22,961 nt of DNA from Candidatus Sabulitectum sp. GTDB taxonomy: Bacteria > Fermentibacterota > Fermentibacteria > Fermentibacterales > JCC-6. The DNA lies in the NCBI GenBank assembly GCA_029934845.1, contig JAOZLN010000001.1, forward strand, positions 1 through 22,961. The letters run 5' to 3'. The notes under the pieces are model-generated. The model searched no databases. It saw only the letters and a list, made by a program, of their open reading frames with translations, and was not told where the DNA came from. Made by a program: the position numbers and the translations under genes. How positions within the stretch are numbered: position 1 is the stretch's first letter; each line of letters starts with the position of its first letter. Positions 14,585-21,672 of this stretch are shown piece by piece.

Positions 14585-14621
14585 TAATCATGCTAACAGG
14601 AAAGCAAGTCAATGCAGAGAG

Positions 14622-14650
14622 TTGACCTTCGGCACAGTACTTAGAATATT
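14622..14650 (+). promoter_or_regulatory. Candidate promoter of the barrel-like protein gene
   Basis: TTGACC (14622-14627) is followed after 17 bp by AATATT (14645-14650), 27 bp before ATG 14678. The -35 matches consensus at five of six positions and the -10 at four. AGAAAGGGG then supplies the ribosome-binding site. Confidence 0.4.
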
Positions 14651-14677
14651 GACCCTTAACAGAAAGGGGTTTCGAAA

Positions 14678-15376
14678 ATGAAAAAAGCAGTTTTTATAAT
14701 TTTTCTGATGATCACATTTGCCATGGCTGGTCCCAGGGTTGGCGGCCGTGTTGGTTATTCAACATCAGAGGATCCATTTACCGGGTTAAGTGCTGATGGT
14801 GCCATCTTTGGAGGGCAGCTTACTCTGCCCATCATGCCCGTTCTGGGCATCGAGATAAGTGGTACTTATACCAGCACGCAGTCTGATGTTTCCATGGAAG
14901 ATTATCTTACGAACTACATCGAGGACGAGTACGGTATAGATTATACCGGAGATATTGATGGCCTTCGTAACTATCTTGAAAATGAACTCGGATGGTCTAT
15001 TCCCGCGGAAACAGATATGCTCTCAGACTACACTGCAACTTATCATAACCTGGGTCTTGCAGGAATACTGAAGGCAGACATTCCAATGGGAGGTTCCCCG
15101 TTTGCCCCATACGTTGGTGGCGGCGGCGGAGTTCATTTTGTGGTCAGTGACGCAGATGCCATGCTCGCAATGCTGGAGCAGCAGACAACCGGAGAGCCTG
15201 CAATCGACCCGTACGATCACATTTTCCCATCTGCAGAGGGTGTTCTGGGTCTAACTTTCAAACCAATGGGTGCACCTGTTTCCATGTTTGGAGAGGTAAG
15301 AATTTCCAAGCCATTCGGCGACGATGCCGGTGATGCCATCATTAACTATTTTGGTGGAGCGAATCTGGGCTTTTAA
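14678..15376 (+). CDS. Exported outer-membrane-barrel-like protein of unknown function
   Basis: A 232-residue protein with a clear signal peptide (MKKAVFIIFLMITFAMA, cleavage likely before GPRVGG). Behind it come alternating short strands with Gly and aromatic residues, such as RVGGRVGYST, LGIEISGTYT, FAPYVGGGGGVHFVV, LGLTFKP and MFGEVRISKPF, ending in the aromatic GGANLGF. A terminal Phe is usual for beta-barrel proteins inserted by the BAM machinery. The insert around 70-120 is acidic and probably extracellular. I cannot assign a named family; a small OmpA/OmpW-like barrel is the closest description. GAAAGGGG lies 8 bases before ATG 14678. It is a single-gene unit closed by a terminator shared with the convergent gene. 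Confidence 0.7.
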   Translation: MKKAVFIIFLMITFAMAGPRVGGRVGYSTSEDPFTGLSADGAIFGGQLTLPIMPVLGIEISGTYTSTQSDVSMEDYLTNYIEDEYGIDYTGDIDGLRNYLENELGWSIPAETDMLSDYTATYHNLGLAGILKADIPMGGSPFAPYVGGGGGVHFVVSDADAMLAMLEQQTTGEPAIDPYDHIFPSAEGVLGLTFKPMGAPVSMFGEVRISKPFGDDAGDAIINYFGGANLGF

Positions 15377-15389
15377 CAGGCCGTTTCTT

Positions 15390-15420
15390 AAAGCGTCCCC
15401 TTTATCGGGGGCGCTTTTTA
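15390..15420 (+). terminator. Rho-independent terminator, embedded in the 3' end of the convergent gene
   Basis: An 11-bp stem with one T-G pair (15390-15400 with 15407-15417, AAAGCGTCCCC/GGGGGCGCTTT), loop TTTATC, runs into TTTTTA. It ends the plus-strand barrel gene. Its right half also encodes the last residues (KKRPR) and the TAA stop of the minus-strand gene. Confidence 0.88.
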
Positions 15421-16187
15421 ATTATCCTGCAGAACCGATCCCATATGCCGGGAGTGGAGCACTGTACTCCCCGGGAATGCATGTTCCAACCTTTTTCCCT
15501 AAAACCGGAGACTCTGCCCCCGGCCTCTTTTACAAGCAGAACACCAGCAGCCATATCCCACAGCTTCAGGTTCTCTTCCCAGAAACCGCCGTATCTTCCA
15601 GCGGCAGTGTATGCCATGTCCAGAGCCGCAGAGCCGCATCTGCGTACGCCTCTTACCAGCCCGAGAAATTCTGTAAGAACATCCAGATCGAAGGTTAGAT
15701 CTTCCGGAGTTCTTGAATAGGGAAAGCCTGTGGCTACAACTGCGTCCTGGAGGCTTGTCGCCGGAGAGACCTTTATTGGTTTACCGTTAAGAAATGCCCC
15801 TCCGCCTCTGAGTGCAACAAATGTTTCTGAATGAACGGGATCATGAATGCAGCCCAGGCAGATACCTTCTTCATCAACCAGGGCAATGGAGATACAGAAA
15901 AACGGAATGCCCATTGCATAGTTGTTTGTACCGTCCAGAGGATCCACTATCCAGTATGGTGCCTTGGGAAAGATCCCGTCCCAGCTTTCCTCGCCTATAA
16001 ATGAAGATCCGGGAAGAATGGTTGTGAGTGCTTCTCTTAGAAATGATTCAGAGTTGAGGTCAGCCTCGGTGACATACTCCATGCCCTCTTTAGAGTTAAC
16101 GGTGAATCCAAGTTTTCTGTACTTCAGCAGGATCAGTCCGGCTTCTTCTGCCGATTGCACAACTTTGTCTACAAAATTAAGAGTCAT
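15402..16187 (-). CDS. Inositol monophosphatase family phosphatase (SuhB/IMPase-like)
   Basis: A 261-residue Mg-dependent sugar-phosphate phosphatase of the IMPase superfamily. The metal site is complete: E66-E67 in FIGEES, D82-P-L-D85-G-T, and the second motif WDMAAGVLLVKEAGG with D211. T40-E-A-D43 is the conserved VTEAD segment. The family dephosphorylates inositol-1-phosphate, and some members act on fructose-1,6-bisphosphate, histidinol phosphate or 3'-phosphoadenosine phosphates; the exact substrate cannot be read from sequence. ATG 16187 follows GAAAGGGAGACT. The C-terminal five codons lie inside the convergent terminator hairpin. A 61-bp gap separates it from the divergent channel gene. 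Length is typical for the family. Confidence 0.9.
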   Translation of the reverse strand: MTLNFVDKVVQSAEEAGLILLKYRKLGFTVNSKEGMEYVTEADLNSESFLREALTTILPGSSFIGEESWDGIFPKAPYWIVDPLDGTNNYAMGIPFFCISIALVDEEGICLGCIHDPVHSETFVALRGGGAFLNGKPIKVSPATSLQDAVVATGFPYSRTPEDLTFDLDVLTEFLGLVRGVRRCGSAALDMAYTAAGRYGGFWEENLKLWDMAAGVLLVKEAGGRVSGFREKGWNMHSRGVQCSTPGIWDRFCRIIKKRPR

Positions 16188-16248
16188 AGTCTCCCTTTCA
16201 GATCGGTGATGTTGGAATTATATCACAGGATACTTCGAAGGAGGGGAG

Positions 16249-18093
16249 ATGGAATACAGAACCCTGGGAACAAGGTTGCGATATCTTGTTAATGATCTGC
16301 TGAGGCGCAATCCATTCTGGCAGATACTGGTTCTTTTACTGATATCTTTTGCAATTGTAGCCATTGGTATGCTGCTTGTTGACGGACATCTGCCGGTGGG
16401 AAATACGGAAAGCAGTTTCTGGTGGTCTTTTACAAGGCTTCTCGACCAGGGAACTTTCATAGGCGATCATTCATGCCAGCCCCAGGTAACTGTTGTGGGT
16501 GTTTTTGTTACCCTTGGGGGAATTCTGGTTCTTTCTCTTCTTATAGGTATTTTTTCTTCGAAGATAGCCGAGCAGCTTGATGCTCTGAAAAGAGGAAAGT
16601 CACCAATTGTGGAAAAGAACCACTACATTGTCTGTGGAGATGGAGACAGGCTGTACGAGGTGACCAGAGAGCTGGTGGAGGCACGAAAAGAAGGATCTTC
16701 CAACGGAAGTATTGTGATGTTCTCCGGCAGGTCCAGGGAAGAAATGGAGGAAGTGCTTGTTCAGCGGATCGGCAGGAAGAATGCAAAAAAGGTGATCTGC
16801 CGCTCGGGGGATACAACAGACGTTGATTCTCTCTCTCTTCCGGGTTTTCAGCGGTGTGCAGGATTTGTTGTAGTCGGAGACGACGACAGTGTGGTTGTAA
16901 AAACCCTGGTTGCGGTGAATTCCATCCAGGGAGAAGCAAAACCGGTGGGAGTTTGTGAACTTCGCGACAGAGTCAGAGGCAAAATAGCCGGGATGGCCTA
17001 CCGGGAAGTGAAGTGGATACCAGTTCGTGAGGTCGTAATGCGTCTGCTTGTACAGGTTGGTCGTCAACCGGGGCTCAGTTCGGTTTACAGCGAAATACTC
17101 AGTTTCAGAGGGAATGAGTTTTACCTGGAGAAGAACAGAGAGATAGAAGGAATTGATTTTAAAGAGATATCTTTAAGAATATCAGGCGGTATAGCAGCAG
17201 GGATATTGAAAAATGGAAAACTCAGGTTGAACCCGCTACCGGAGATGATTCTTGATTCAGGTGACAGTCTGCTTGTGCTTGCGGAAAACAGCAGTTCTTT
17301 TTCTTTTAAGGGCAAATTTCCTGAAGAAACAGTTTGCCTGACCACGGATGGATTTATTTCCCATGAGCCACTGAAGATGCTTGTGCTGTCAGGACAGAGC
17401 AGAAAATTTGGTTTTATGCTCAGATTGCTGGACGACTATTCTGATCCGGGATCGGAAATAACAGTGGCAGGGTCAATTCCACTTCTGGAAGGAACTGCTC
17501 TTGTCGATGCAATTAGATGTACAAACTGTTCAAGAAAGTATGTCAGTGTAGAGAGAACTGATCCCCGGGCTATGGAGAATGTTCACCCGGAGAAATACGA
17601 TAGCATTATGGTAATTTCGGGAAAAACAAAAGAGATGTCTGACGAAGATGCCGATTCGGAATGTATTATTTCTCTGCTGATACTTAGAGACATCGAAGAC
17701 AGATCCAAGGAGCAGTGGAAGGCTACGGTGGTTTCGGAAATAAGAAATCCAAGAAACAGAAGACTTGCTACTGCGGCAGGAATAGATGACTTTGTAATTT
17801 CCAATGAGGTTTGCAGTATGATAATGGCACAGCTTGTAATTCAACCTGAACTCGGTCAGGTGTATGAAGAGATCTTTGACCCATCCGGTTGTGAAATTCA
17901 GCTGCGAAAAGCGTCTCTGTATGATTCGGGTATATTTTCAAGTCTTGCTGCTCAGGGAATTGCCAGACACGAGGTTGTTCTTGGGTGGCTTACGGGAACT
18001 GGATCGTCATTAATGGTTTGTCTGAATCCTGACAAAAATGCTCTGCTTCCTGAAGATAAGCACACACGCATAGTAGTTATTGCTGAAAGGTAA
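16249..18093 (+). CDS. CASTOR/POLLUX-like ion channel with RCK domains
   Basis: A 614-residue inner-membrane protein. Two membrane segments (24-44 and 80-104) flank a pore-loop-like stretch ending LLDQGTFIGD (64-73), which lacks the potassium-channel GYG filter. Behind them are two RCK-like Rossmann regulatory domains, the first opening with HYIVCGDGDRLYEVTREL (125-142) and the second from about 360 on with MLVLSGQSRKFGFML. This layout and the TFxGD pore match bacterial relatives of plant CASTOR and POLLUX (DMI1), which pass cations and are gated by ligands or Ca at the RCK ring. The ion and ligand here are unknown. A very strong GAAGGAGGGGAG precedes ATG 16249. It leads a three-gene unit (4-bp gap, then an ATGA overlap). 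Alternative: a TrkA-like protein with fused membrane domain; the family call is fairly sure. Confidence 0.82.
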   Translation: MEYRTLGTRLRYLVNDLLRRNPFWQILVLLLISFAIVAIGMLLVDGHLPVGNTESSFWWSFTRLLDQGTFIGDHSCQPQVTVVGVFVTLGGILVLSLLIGIFSSKIAEQLDALKRGKSPIVEKNHYIVCGDGDRLYEVTRELVEARKEGSSNGSIVMFSGRSREEMEEVLVQRIGRKNAKKVICRSGDTTDVDSLSLPGFQRCAGFVVVGDDDSVVVKTLVAVNSIQGEAKPVGVCELRDRVRGKIAGMAYREVKWIPVREVVMRLLVQVGRQPGLSSVYSEILSFRGNEFYLEKNREIEGIDFKEISLRISGGIAAGILKNGKLRLNPLPEMILDSGDSLLVLAENSSSFSFKGKFPEETVCLTTDGFISHEPLKMLVLSGQSRKFGFMLRLLDDYSDPGSEITVAGSIPLLEGTALVDAIRCTNCSRKYVSVERTDPRAMENVHPEKYDSIMVISGKTKEMSDEDADSECIISLLILRDIEDRSKEQWKATVVSEIRNPRNRRLATAAGIDDFVISNEVCSMIMAQLVIQPELGQVYEEIFDPSGCEIQLRKASLYDSGIFSSLAAQGIARHEVVLGWLTGTGSSLMVCLNPDKNALLPEDKHTRIVVIAER

Positions 18094-18097
18094 AAGA

Positions 18098-18820
18098 ATG
18101 AAAGGATCCGGATTTGTTAATGCCCTCGGGTTATTCACCGGGGTGACTTTCATGTTACTGGGAATGGTTTTCCTTATTGGAGGATCATTGATAACCGGCA
18201 CTGTAGATTCCATACTTCTTGAATCGTCAGCAGGGTTGAGAACAGCCAGCGAAGCGATTAGAACAGCCACTGACGGGGTTGCCAGTTCTACAGGAATGGT
18301 GGAGGATGTGCGACTTTCCCTGGAAAGCTCATCAGAGGTTGTGGCCAGCACAGGCGGGGTTATCCGCCAGACTGTTTCTATTCTGGAGCAGATGAGGATC
18401 ATACTGCCTGCTCTGGCAAACGACATGGCCTCCATGCCTCTGCCGGTACGAAATTTGATGCCGGCAAATCACTTTGATGAGGTTGCAGAAAGAACAGAAA
18501 CAGTTGCAGAAGAACTGGGTTTTCTGAATTCCCAGCTGGAAGCTCTGGCCGTAGATGTGATTCTCACAGGAGAATCAATTGGTGAGGTCGCCGTTTCCGT
18601 GGAAGCAATGGAAGATGATCTGCTTTCTGCAGAGGGATCATTCAGTGACGCAGCAGAAAAGATGGAGACGATAGCCATTTCTATTGAGGATGGCTCCTTT
18701 GCCGGGATCATTGCAATTTTCCTGGCAGGCTTTGGAGTGCTTATGCTTCTTGCAGGGCTCTACCAGATCTCCGCGGGAATAATGATTCGCAAACTTGCAA
18801 AGGGGCAGGTTACAAAATGA
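18098..18820 (+). CDS. Membrane protein with two end TM segments and a long helical domain, unknown function
   Basis: A 240-residue protein. One TM segment lies near residues 7-29 (ALGLFTGVTFMLLGMVFLIGG) and another near 206-226 (IIAIFLAGFGVLMLLAGLY). Between them about 170 residues are rich in Ala, Ser, Glu and Val with little aromatic content, the look of a helical hairpin or coiled coil like the periplasmic part of chemoreceptors. No catalytic motif is seen and I recognise no family. ATG 18098 is chosen because AAAGG lies 7 bases upstream; an in-frame TTG at 18080 overlaps the preceding gene and lacks such a site. It is 4 bp after the channel gene and overlaps the next gene by ATGA, so the three products may act together at the membrane. 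Confidence 0.7.
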   Translation: MKGSGFVNALGLFTGVTFMLLGMVFLIGGSLITGTVDSILLESSAGLRTASEAIRTATDGVASSTGMVEDVRLSLESSSEVVASTGGVIRQTVSILEQMRIILPALANDMASMPLPVRNLMPANHFDEVAERTETVAEELGFLNSQLEALAVDVILTGESIGEVAVSVEAMEDDLLSAEGSFSDAAEKMETIAISIEDGSFAGIIAIFLAGFGVLMLLAGLYQISAGIMIRKLAKGQVTK

Positions 18821-19335
18821 GATCAGCTGCAGTTCTTCTTGTGTTTTTGGCCCTTCCTGTTGTGGCCGGTTCTTTTGCCCTGTTTTCCGACACTCTTGAC
18901 CTTGATGTGGGAAGTTATCGTTTCGTTAAATTCAGAATAACCCCGGAAATGGCAGAAAGCACATTTATTTCCGGTGATTTTTTTACCGACTCTCTTCCTG
19001 CAAAGCTGGAGTTTATTCTTATCACCGACTACGACTACAGAAGAGGCTGGGAGGGTCGGGGAGAAATAGACACTCTGGGTGTTGTCTATGCAGAAAAAGG
19101 CCCTCTATTTATGGAAGTTCCGGATTTTGGAGACTTTGTTTTAATAATCAGTAACAGAGGAAACACTGATCCTGTGGTTTTTGCAGCCGATCTCTCTGTT
19201 TCGTTCACAGGCTCGGGAGTTACCTATGATTCTCTGCCGTTTGGGATGACTCTTCTTATGACCCTTCTTGCTGTTGGAGTAGTTATCGCAGCGGTTTTAC
19301 TTACGGTAACCAAACTGTCTTCCGGTAAAGCTTGA
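18817..19335 (+). CDS. Exported, C-terminally anchored beta-sandwich-like protein, unknown function
   Basis: A 172-residue protein with signal peptide MRSAAVLLVFLALPVVAGSFA, a single extracytoplasmic domain (about 22-135), and one C-terminal TM segment (about 141-165, MTLLMTLLAVGVVIAAVLLTV) followed by a short basic tail. The domain reads as alternating strands (SYRFVKFRI, KLEFILITDYDY, FGDFVLIISNRG, FAADLSVSF), the pattern of GOLD or Ig-like sandwiches. No named family is certain and no catalytic residues are visible. The start ATG overlaps the stop of the preceding gene (ATGA). Third and last gene of the channel unit; its TGA lies at the beginning of a possible operator for the next gene. 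A sensor or scaffold role beside the channel is only a guess. Confidence 0.65.
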   Translation: MRSAAVLLVFLALPVVAGSFALFSDTLDLDVGSYRFVKFRITPEMAESTFISGDFFTDSLPAKLEFILITDYDYRRGWEGRGEIDTLGVVYAEKGPLFMEVPDFGDFVLIISNRGNTDPVVFAADLSVSFTGSGVTYDSLPFGMTLLMTLLAVGVVIAAVLLTVTKLSSGKA

Positions 19336-19348
19336 CCATTCTGGTATA
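19332..19348. promoter_or_regulatory. Candidate Rrf2/IscR operator
   Basis: TTGACCATTCTGGTATA holds the small palindrome ACCA-TTC-TGGT, lying 22-35 bp before the start of the Rrf2 gene and followed by AT-rich TATATTATTATGG. Autoregulation by an Rrf2 protein from such a site would be normal for isc operons. The match is short and no promoter with good spacing is visible. Confidence 0.25.
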
Positions 19349-19369
19349 TTATTATGGAAAGGGGGTCGT

Positions 19370-19828
19370 ATGTTTATTTCCACACGAAGCAGATACGGGC
19401 TTAGGGCTCTGGTTCAGCTTGCCAGAAACGGGCAGAGTAATCCTTTAAGTTTATCTGGAATAGCGAAAGAAGAAGAAATTCCTATAAGATATCTGGAGCA
19501 GATCTTCGGCAGGCTGCGCAGCGCAGACTTTGTCCGGGGGCGAAGGGGTCCCGGTGGAGGTTATGTGTTGAGTAGATGTCCTACCGATATAACTTTGCTG
19601 GAAATCATAAGAGTTTTAGAAACAGAGTTTTTCCATACGAATTGTGTGCTGCAGTGTCCTGACTTCCAGGAAAAAGAGAGTGAACCTGAGGGGAAAGTAC
19701 CCGGGTGCTCCCGGGAAGACAATTGTCCTACAAAAAAACTGTGGACGGATGTTAAGATGATATGCGAAAACTATCTAGGTAAAAATACACTTGCCGATCT
19801 GTCTGACGGATCGCTTGAAATGGAGTAA
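19370..19828 (+). CDS. iscR: Rrf2-family transcriptional regulator, IscR-like
   Basis: A 152-residue winged-helix regulator. The N-terminus STRSRYGLRALVQLA, recognition region IPIRYLEQIFGRLRSADFV and the wing GRRGPGGGYVLSR are the classic Rrf2 pattern. The C-terminal half has four cysteines, C92, C96, C113 and C119, enough to hold a [2Fe-2S] cluster as in IscR. The spacing is wider than the C92-C98-C104-H107 set I recall for E. coli IscR, because of an insert of Glu/Lys residues. It heads the iscR-iscU-iscS order (7-bp gap to iscU), so it likely senses Fe-S status and represses the operon when the cluster is loaded. AAAGGGGG precedes ATG 19370. Function as IscR is inferred from context. Confidence 0.85.
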   Translation: MFISTRSRYGLRALVQLARNGQSNPLSLSGIAKEEEIPIRYLEQIFGRLRSADFVRGRRGPGGGYVLSRCPTDITLLEIIRVLETEFFHTNCVLQCPDFQEKESEPEGKVPGCSREDNCPTKKLWTDVKMICENYLGKNTLADLSDGSLEME

Positions 19829-19835
19829 ATTCACA

Positions 19836-20360
19836 ATGTGGCAGTATTCCGAAATACTCATGGATCATTTTATGAACCCCAGAAATGTCGGTAACCTCGA
19901 TTCTCCCGATGGACATTCAGAGGTTGGTTCTCCCCAGTGCGGAGACGCAATGTTCCTTGATATTGATATAGACGACCAGGGCCGGATAGGTGATATTGCA
20001 TTCAAAACATTTGGATGTGCAGGTGCTATTGCCAGTGCATCTGCTCTTACTGAAATGTGTCGCGGGCTTCCTGTTGAAGATGCATTGAAAATAAGGAACA
20101 GTCAGATCGCTGAATATCTGGGGGGAATGCCCCCGGAGAAGTTTCACTGTTCAGTAATGGGTCATCAGGCTCTTAAAGAAGCCGTAAAGGATTTTCACAT
20201 CAAGTGCGACGAGATCACCGCCGTTCTTGCTGAAATGGGGGTCTCTCCCGCCCTTGTAAGACCTGGAAGGGTCTATCTTAAACCCGGGGCTGATGCAGAC
20301 GAGGTATCGAAGATTCTTAAAGAAAAGATAGAAAGAAAGATATTGGTTGAGGTGAAATAA
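19836..20360 (+). CDS. iscU: Fe-S cluster assembly scaffold IscU (NifU N-terminal-like)
   Basis: IscU receives sulfur from IscS and builds [2Fe-2S] clusters before transfer. The N-terminus WQYSEILMDHFMNPRNVGNL is diagnostic. The three scaffold cysteines are C35 in PQCGD, C61 in FGCAGAIASAS and C105 in KFHCSVMG, and D37 is also kept. At 174 residues it is about 45 longer than E. coli IscU: residues beyond about 125 form a charged extension (MGVSPALVRPGRVYLKP and onward) without the CxxC of a NifU C-terminal domain. The frame is open from an ATG at 19791, but the ATG at 19836 matches the family N-terminus and has GGAG about 10 bases upstream. It overlaps iscS by TAATG. Confidence 0.94.
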   Translation: MWQYSEILMDHFMNPRNVGNLDSPDGHSEVGSPQCGDAMFLDIDIDDQGRIGDIAFKTFGCAGAIASASALTEMCRGLPVEDALKIRNSQIAEYLGGMPPEKFHCSVMGHQALKEAVKDFHIKCDEITAVLAEMGVSPALVRPGRVYLKPGADADEVSKILKEKIERKILVEVK

Positions 20361-21517
20361 TGAACACTGTATATCTAGATAATGCAGCCACCACAAGAGT
20401 GGCTCCCAAGGTTCTGGAGGCCATGCTGCCGTATTTCACAGAGGAGTTCGGCAACCCATCAAGCTTTCATTCATTTGGAAGTTCCCAGATGGAAGCGGTT
20501 GAAAAAGCCAGGGGGCAGGTTGCCCGACTGCTTGGAGCTAAGTGTGAAGAAATTTACTTCACTTCAGGTGGAACAGAGAGCGACAACCAGGCTTTAAGAG
20601 GGGCTGTGAAGATAGACCCTGATCGCAGGGGTATAGTTACTTCTGCAGTGGAGCATCCGGCAGTTCTGGAAACCGCAAGAGCTCTTGCTGGCGAAGGTTG
20701 TGCCCTGGGTATTGTTGAAGTTAACGGGGACGGTGAGCTTGATCTCGAAAGCCTGAAAAAGCTGGTGAACCAGCAGACGGCCATTGTATCCATCATGGCT
20801 GCCAACAACGAGACGGGGGTTATTATGCCCCTGAAAGAAGCAGCGGATATTGCCCACAAAGCGGGCGCCGTTTTCCACACGGACGCAGTTCAAATGGTGG
20901 GGAAAAGTCCCATAGATGTTCGAGCCCTTGATATTGATATTCTCAGCCTGTCCGCCCACAAACTTCACGGTCCCAAGGGTGTGGGAGCCATATATATCAG
21001 AAAAGGAATAGAACTACCCCCTATGCTTACCGGCGGTCATCAGGAAAAAGGGGTCAGATCAGGCACTTACAATGTGCCTGGAATAGTTGGGCTTGGCAAA
21101 GCCTCTGAACTTGCTCTTACACATCTTAAGGATGCGGTTATCAAAGAAGGCATTCTAAGGGAGGCTTTTGAAAAAAGAGTTCTGGAGAGCTGTCCAGGGT
21201 CTTTTATTGTTTCCTCGGCTGCTTCCCGGCGTCTTCCCGGTACGGTAACGGTAATTTTCAGAAGCATTGAAAGCGAAGCTGTGCTTACGCTGCTTGATAT
21301 GCAGGGCGTTTATGCTTCTTCCGGGTCTGCCTGCAGTACAGGCAACAAGAACAGTAGTCATGTACTGTATGCCATGGGGGTTGATATCAACCTGGCAAAC
21401 AGTGCGCTACGGTTCAGCCTGAGCAGGTATACCACTGAAGAGGATATTGATCGAACTGTTGAACTTCTTTCAAAGATTGTAGAGCGGTTGAGACGAATAT
21501 CTCCATATACAGAATAG
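20360..21517 (+). CDS. iscS: Cysteine desulfurase IscS/NifS
   Basis: A PLP-dependent enzyme that takes sulfur from cysteine, giving alanine and a persulfide handed to IscU. The 385-residue frame opens with the standard YLDNAATTRVAPKVLEAM. It has TSGGTESDNQAL (68-79), VSIMAANNETGV (143-154), HTDAVQ (173-178), the PLP lysine K201 in LSAHKLHGPKG, and the active-site loop SGSACSTGNK with C325. Length and motifs are those of NifS/IscS proteins that serve Fe-S clusters, rather than SufS. Its ATG overlaps the iscU stop (TAATG), so the pair is coupled, and a strong terminator follows 21 bp after the stop. No hscA, hscB or fdx is visible downstream, so this is a minimal isc operon. Confidence 0.96.
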   Translation: MNTVYLDNAATTRVAPKVLEAMLPYFTEEFGNPSSFHSFGSSQMEAVEKARGQVARLLGAKCEEIYFTSGGTESDNQALRGAVKIDPDRRGIVTSAVEHPAVLETARALAGEGCALGIVEVNGDGELDLESLKKLVNQQTAIVSIMAANNETGVIMPLKEAADIAHKAGAVFHTDAVQMVGKSPIDVRALDIDILSLSAHKLHGPKGVGAIYIRKGIELPPMLTGGHQEKGVRSGTYNVPGIVGLGKASELALTHLKDAVIKEGILREAFEKRVLESCPGSFIVSSAASRRLPGTVTVIFRSIESEAVLTLLDMQGVYASSGSACSTGNKNSSHVLYAMGVDINLANSALRFSLSRYTTEEDIDRTVELLSKIVERLRRISPYTE

Positions 21518-21538
21518 GGTATTTTCGTTGCTCTTTCA

Positions 21539-21578
21539 GGCGGGTGGTTTTCTTTTTTAGCCATCCGCCTCTTTTTTT
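21539..21578 (+). terminator. Rho-independent terminator of the isc operon
   Basis: GGCGGGTGG (21539-21547) pairs with CCATCCGCC (21561-21569), nine pairs with one G-T, with a 13-base loop, followed by TCTTTTTTT. It lies 21 bp after the iscS stop and ends the operon before the M1 peptidase gene. Confidence 0.88.
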
Positions 21579-21672
21579 AGTAAAATACAAGTAACTTGTT
21601 CGCCGGGAGGTCTTCAGGTTTTAGCGGTCTACAAATAAGACTGCTTTTTACAGGGTACGAAAGGAGCGTTTC

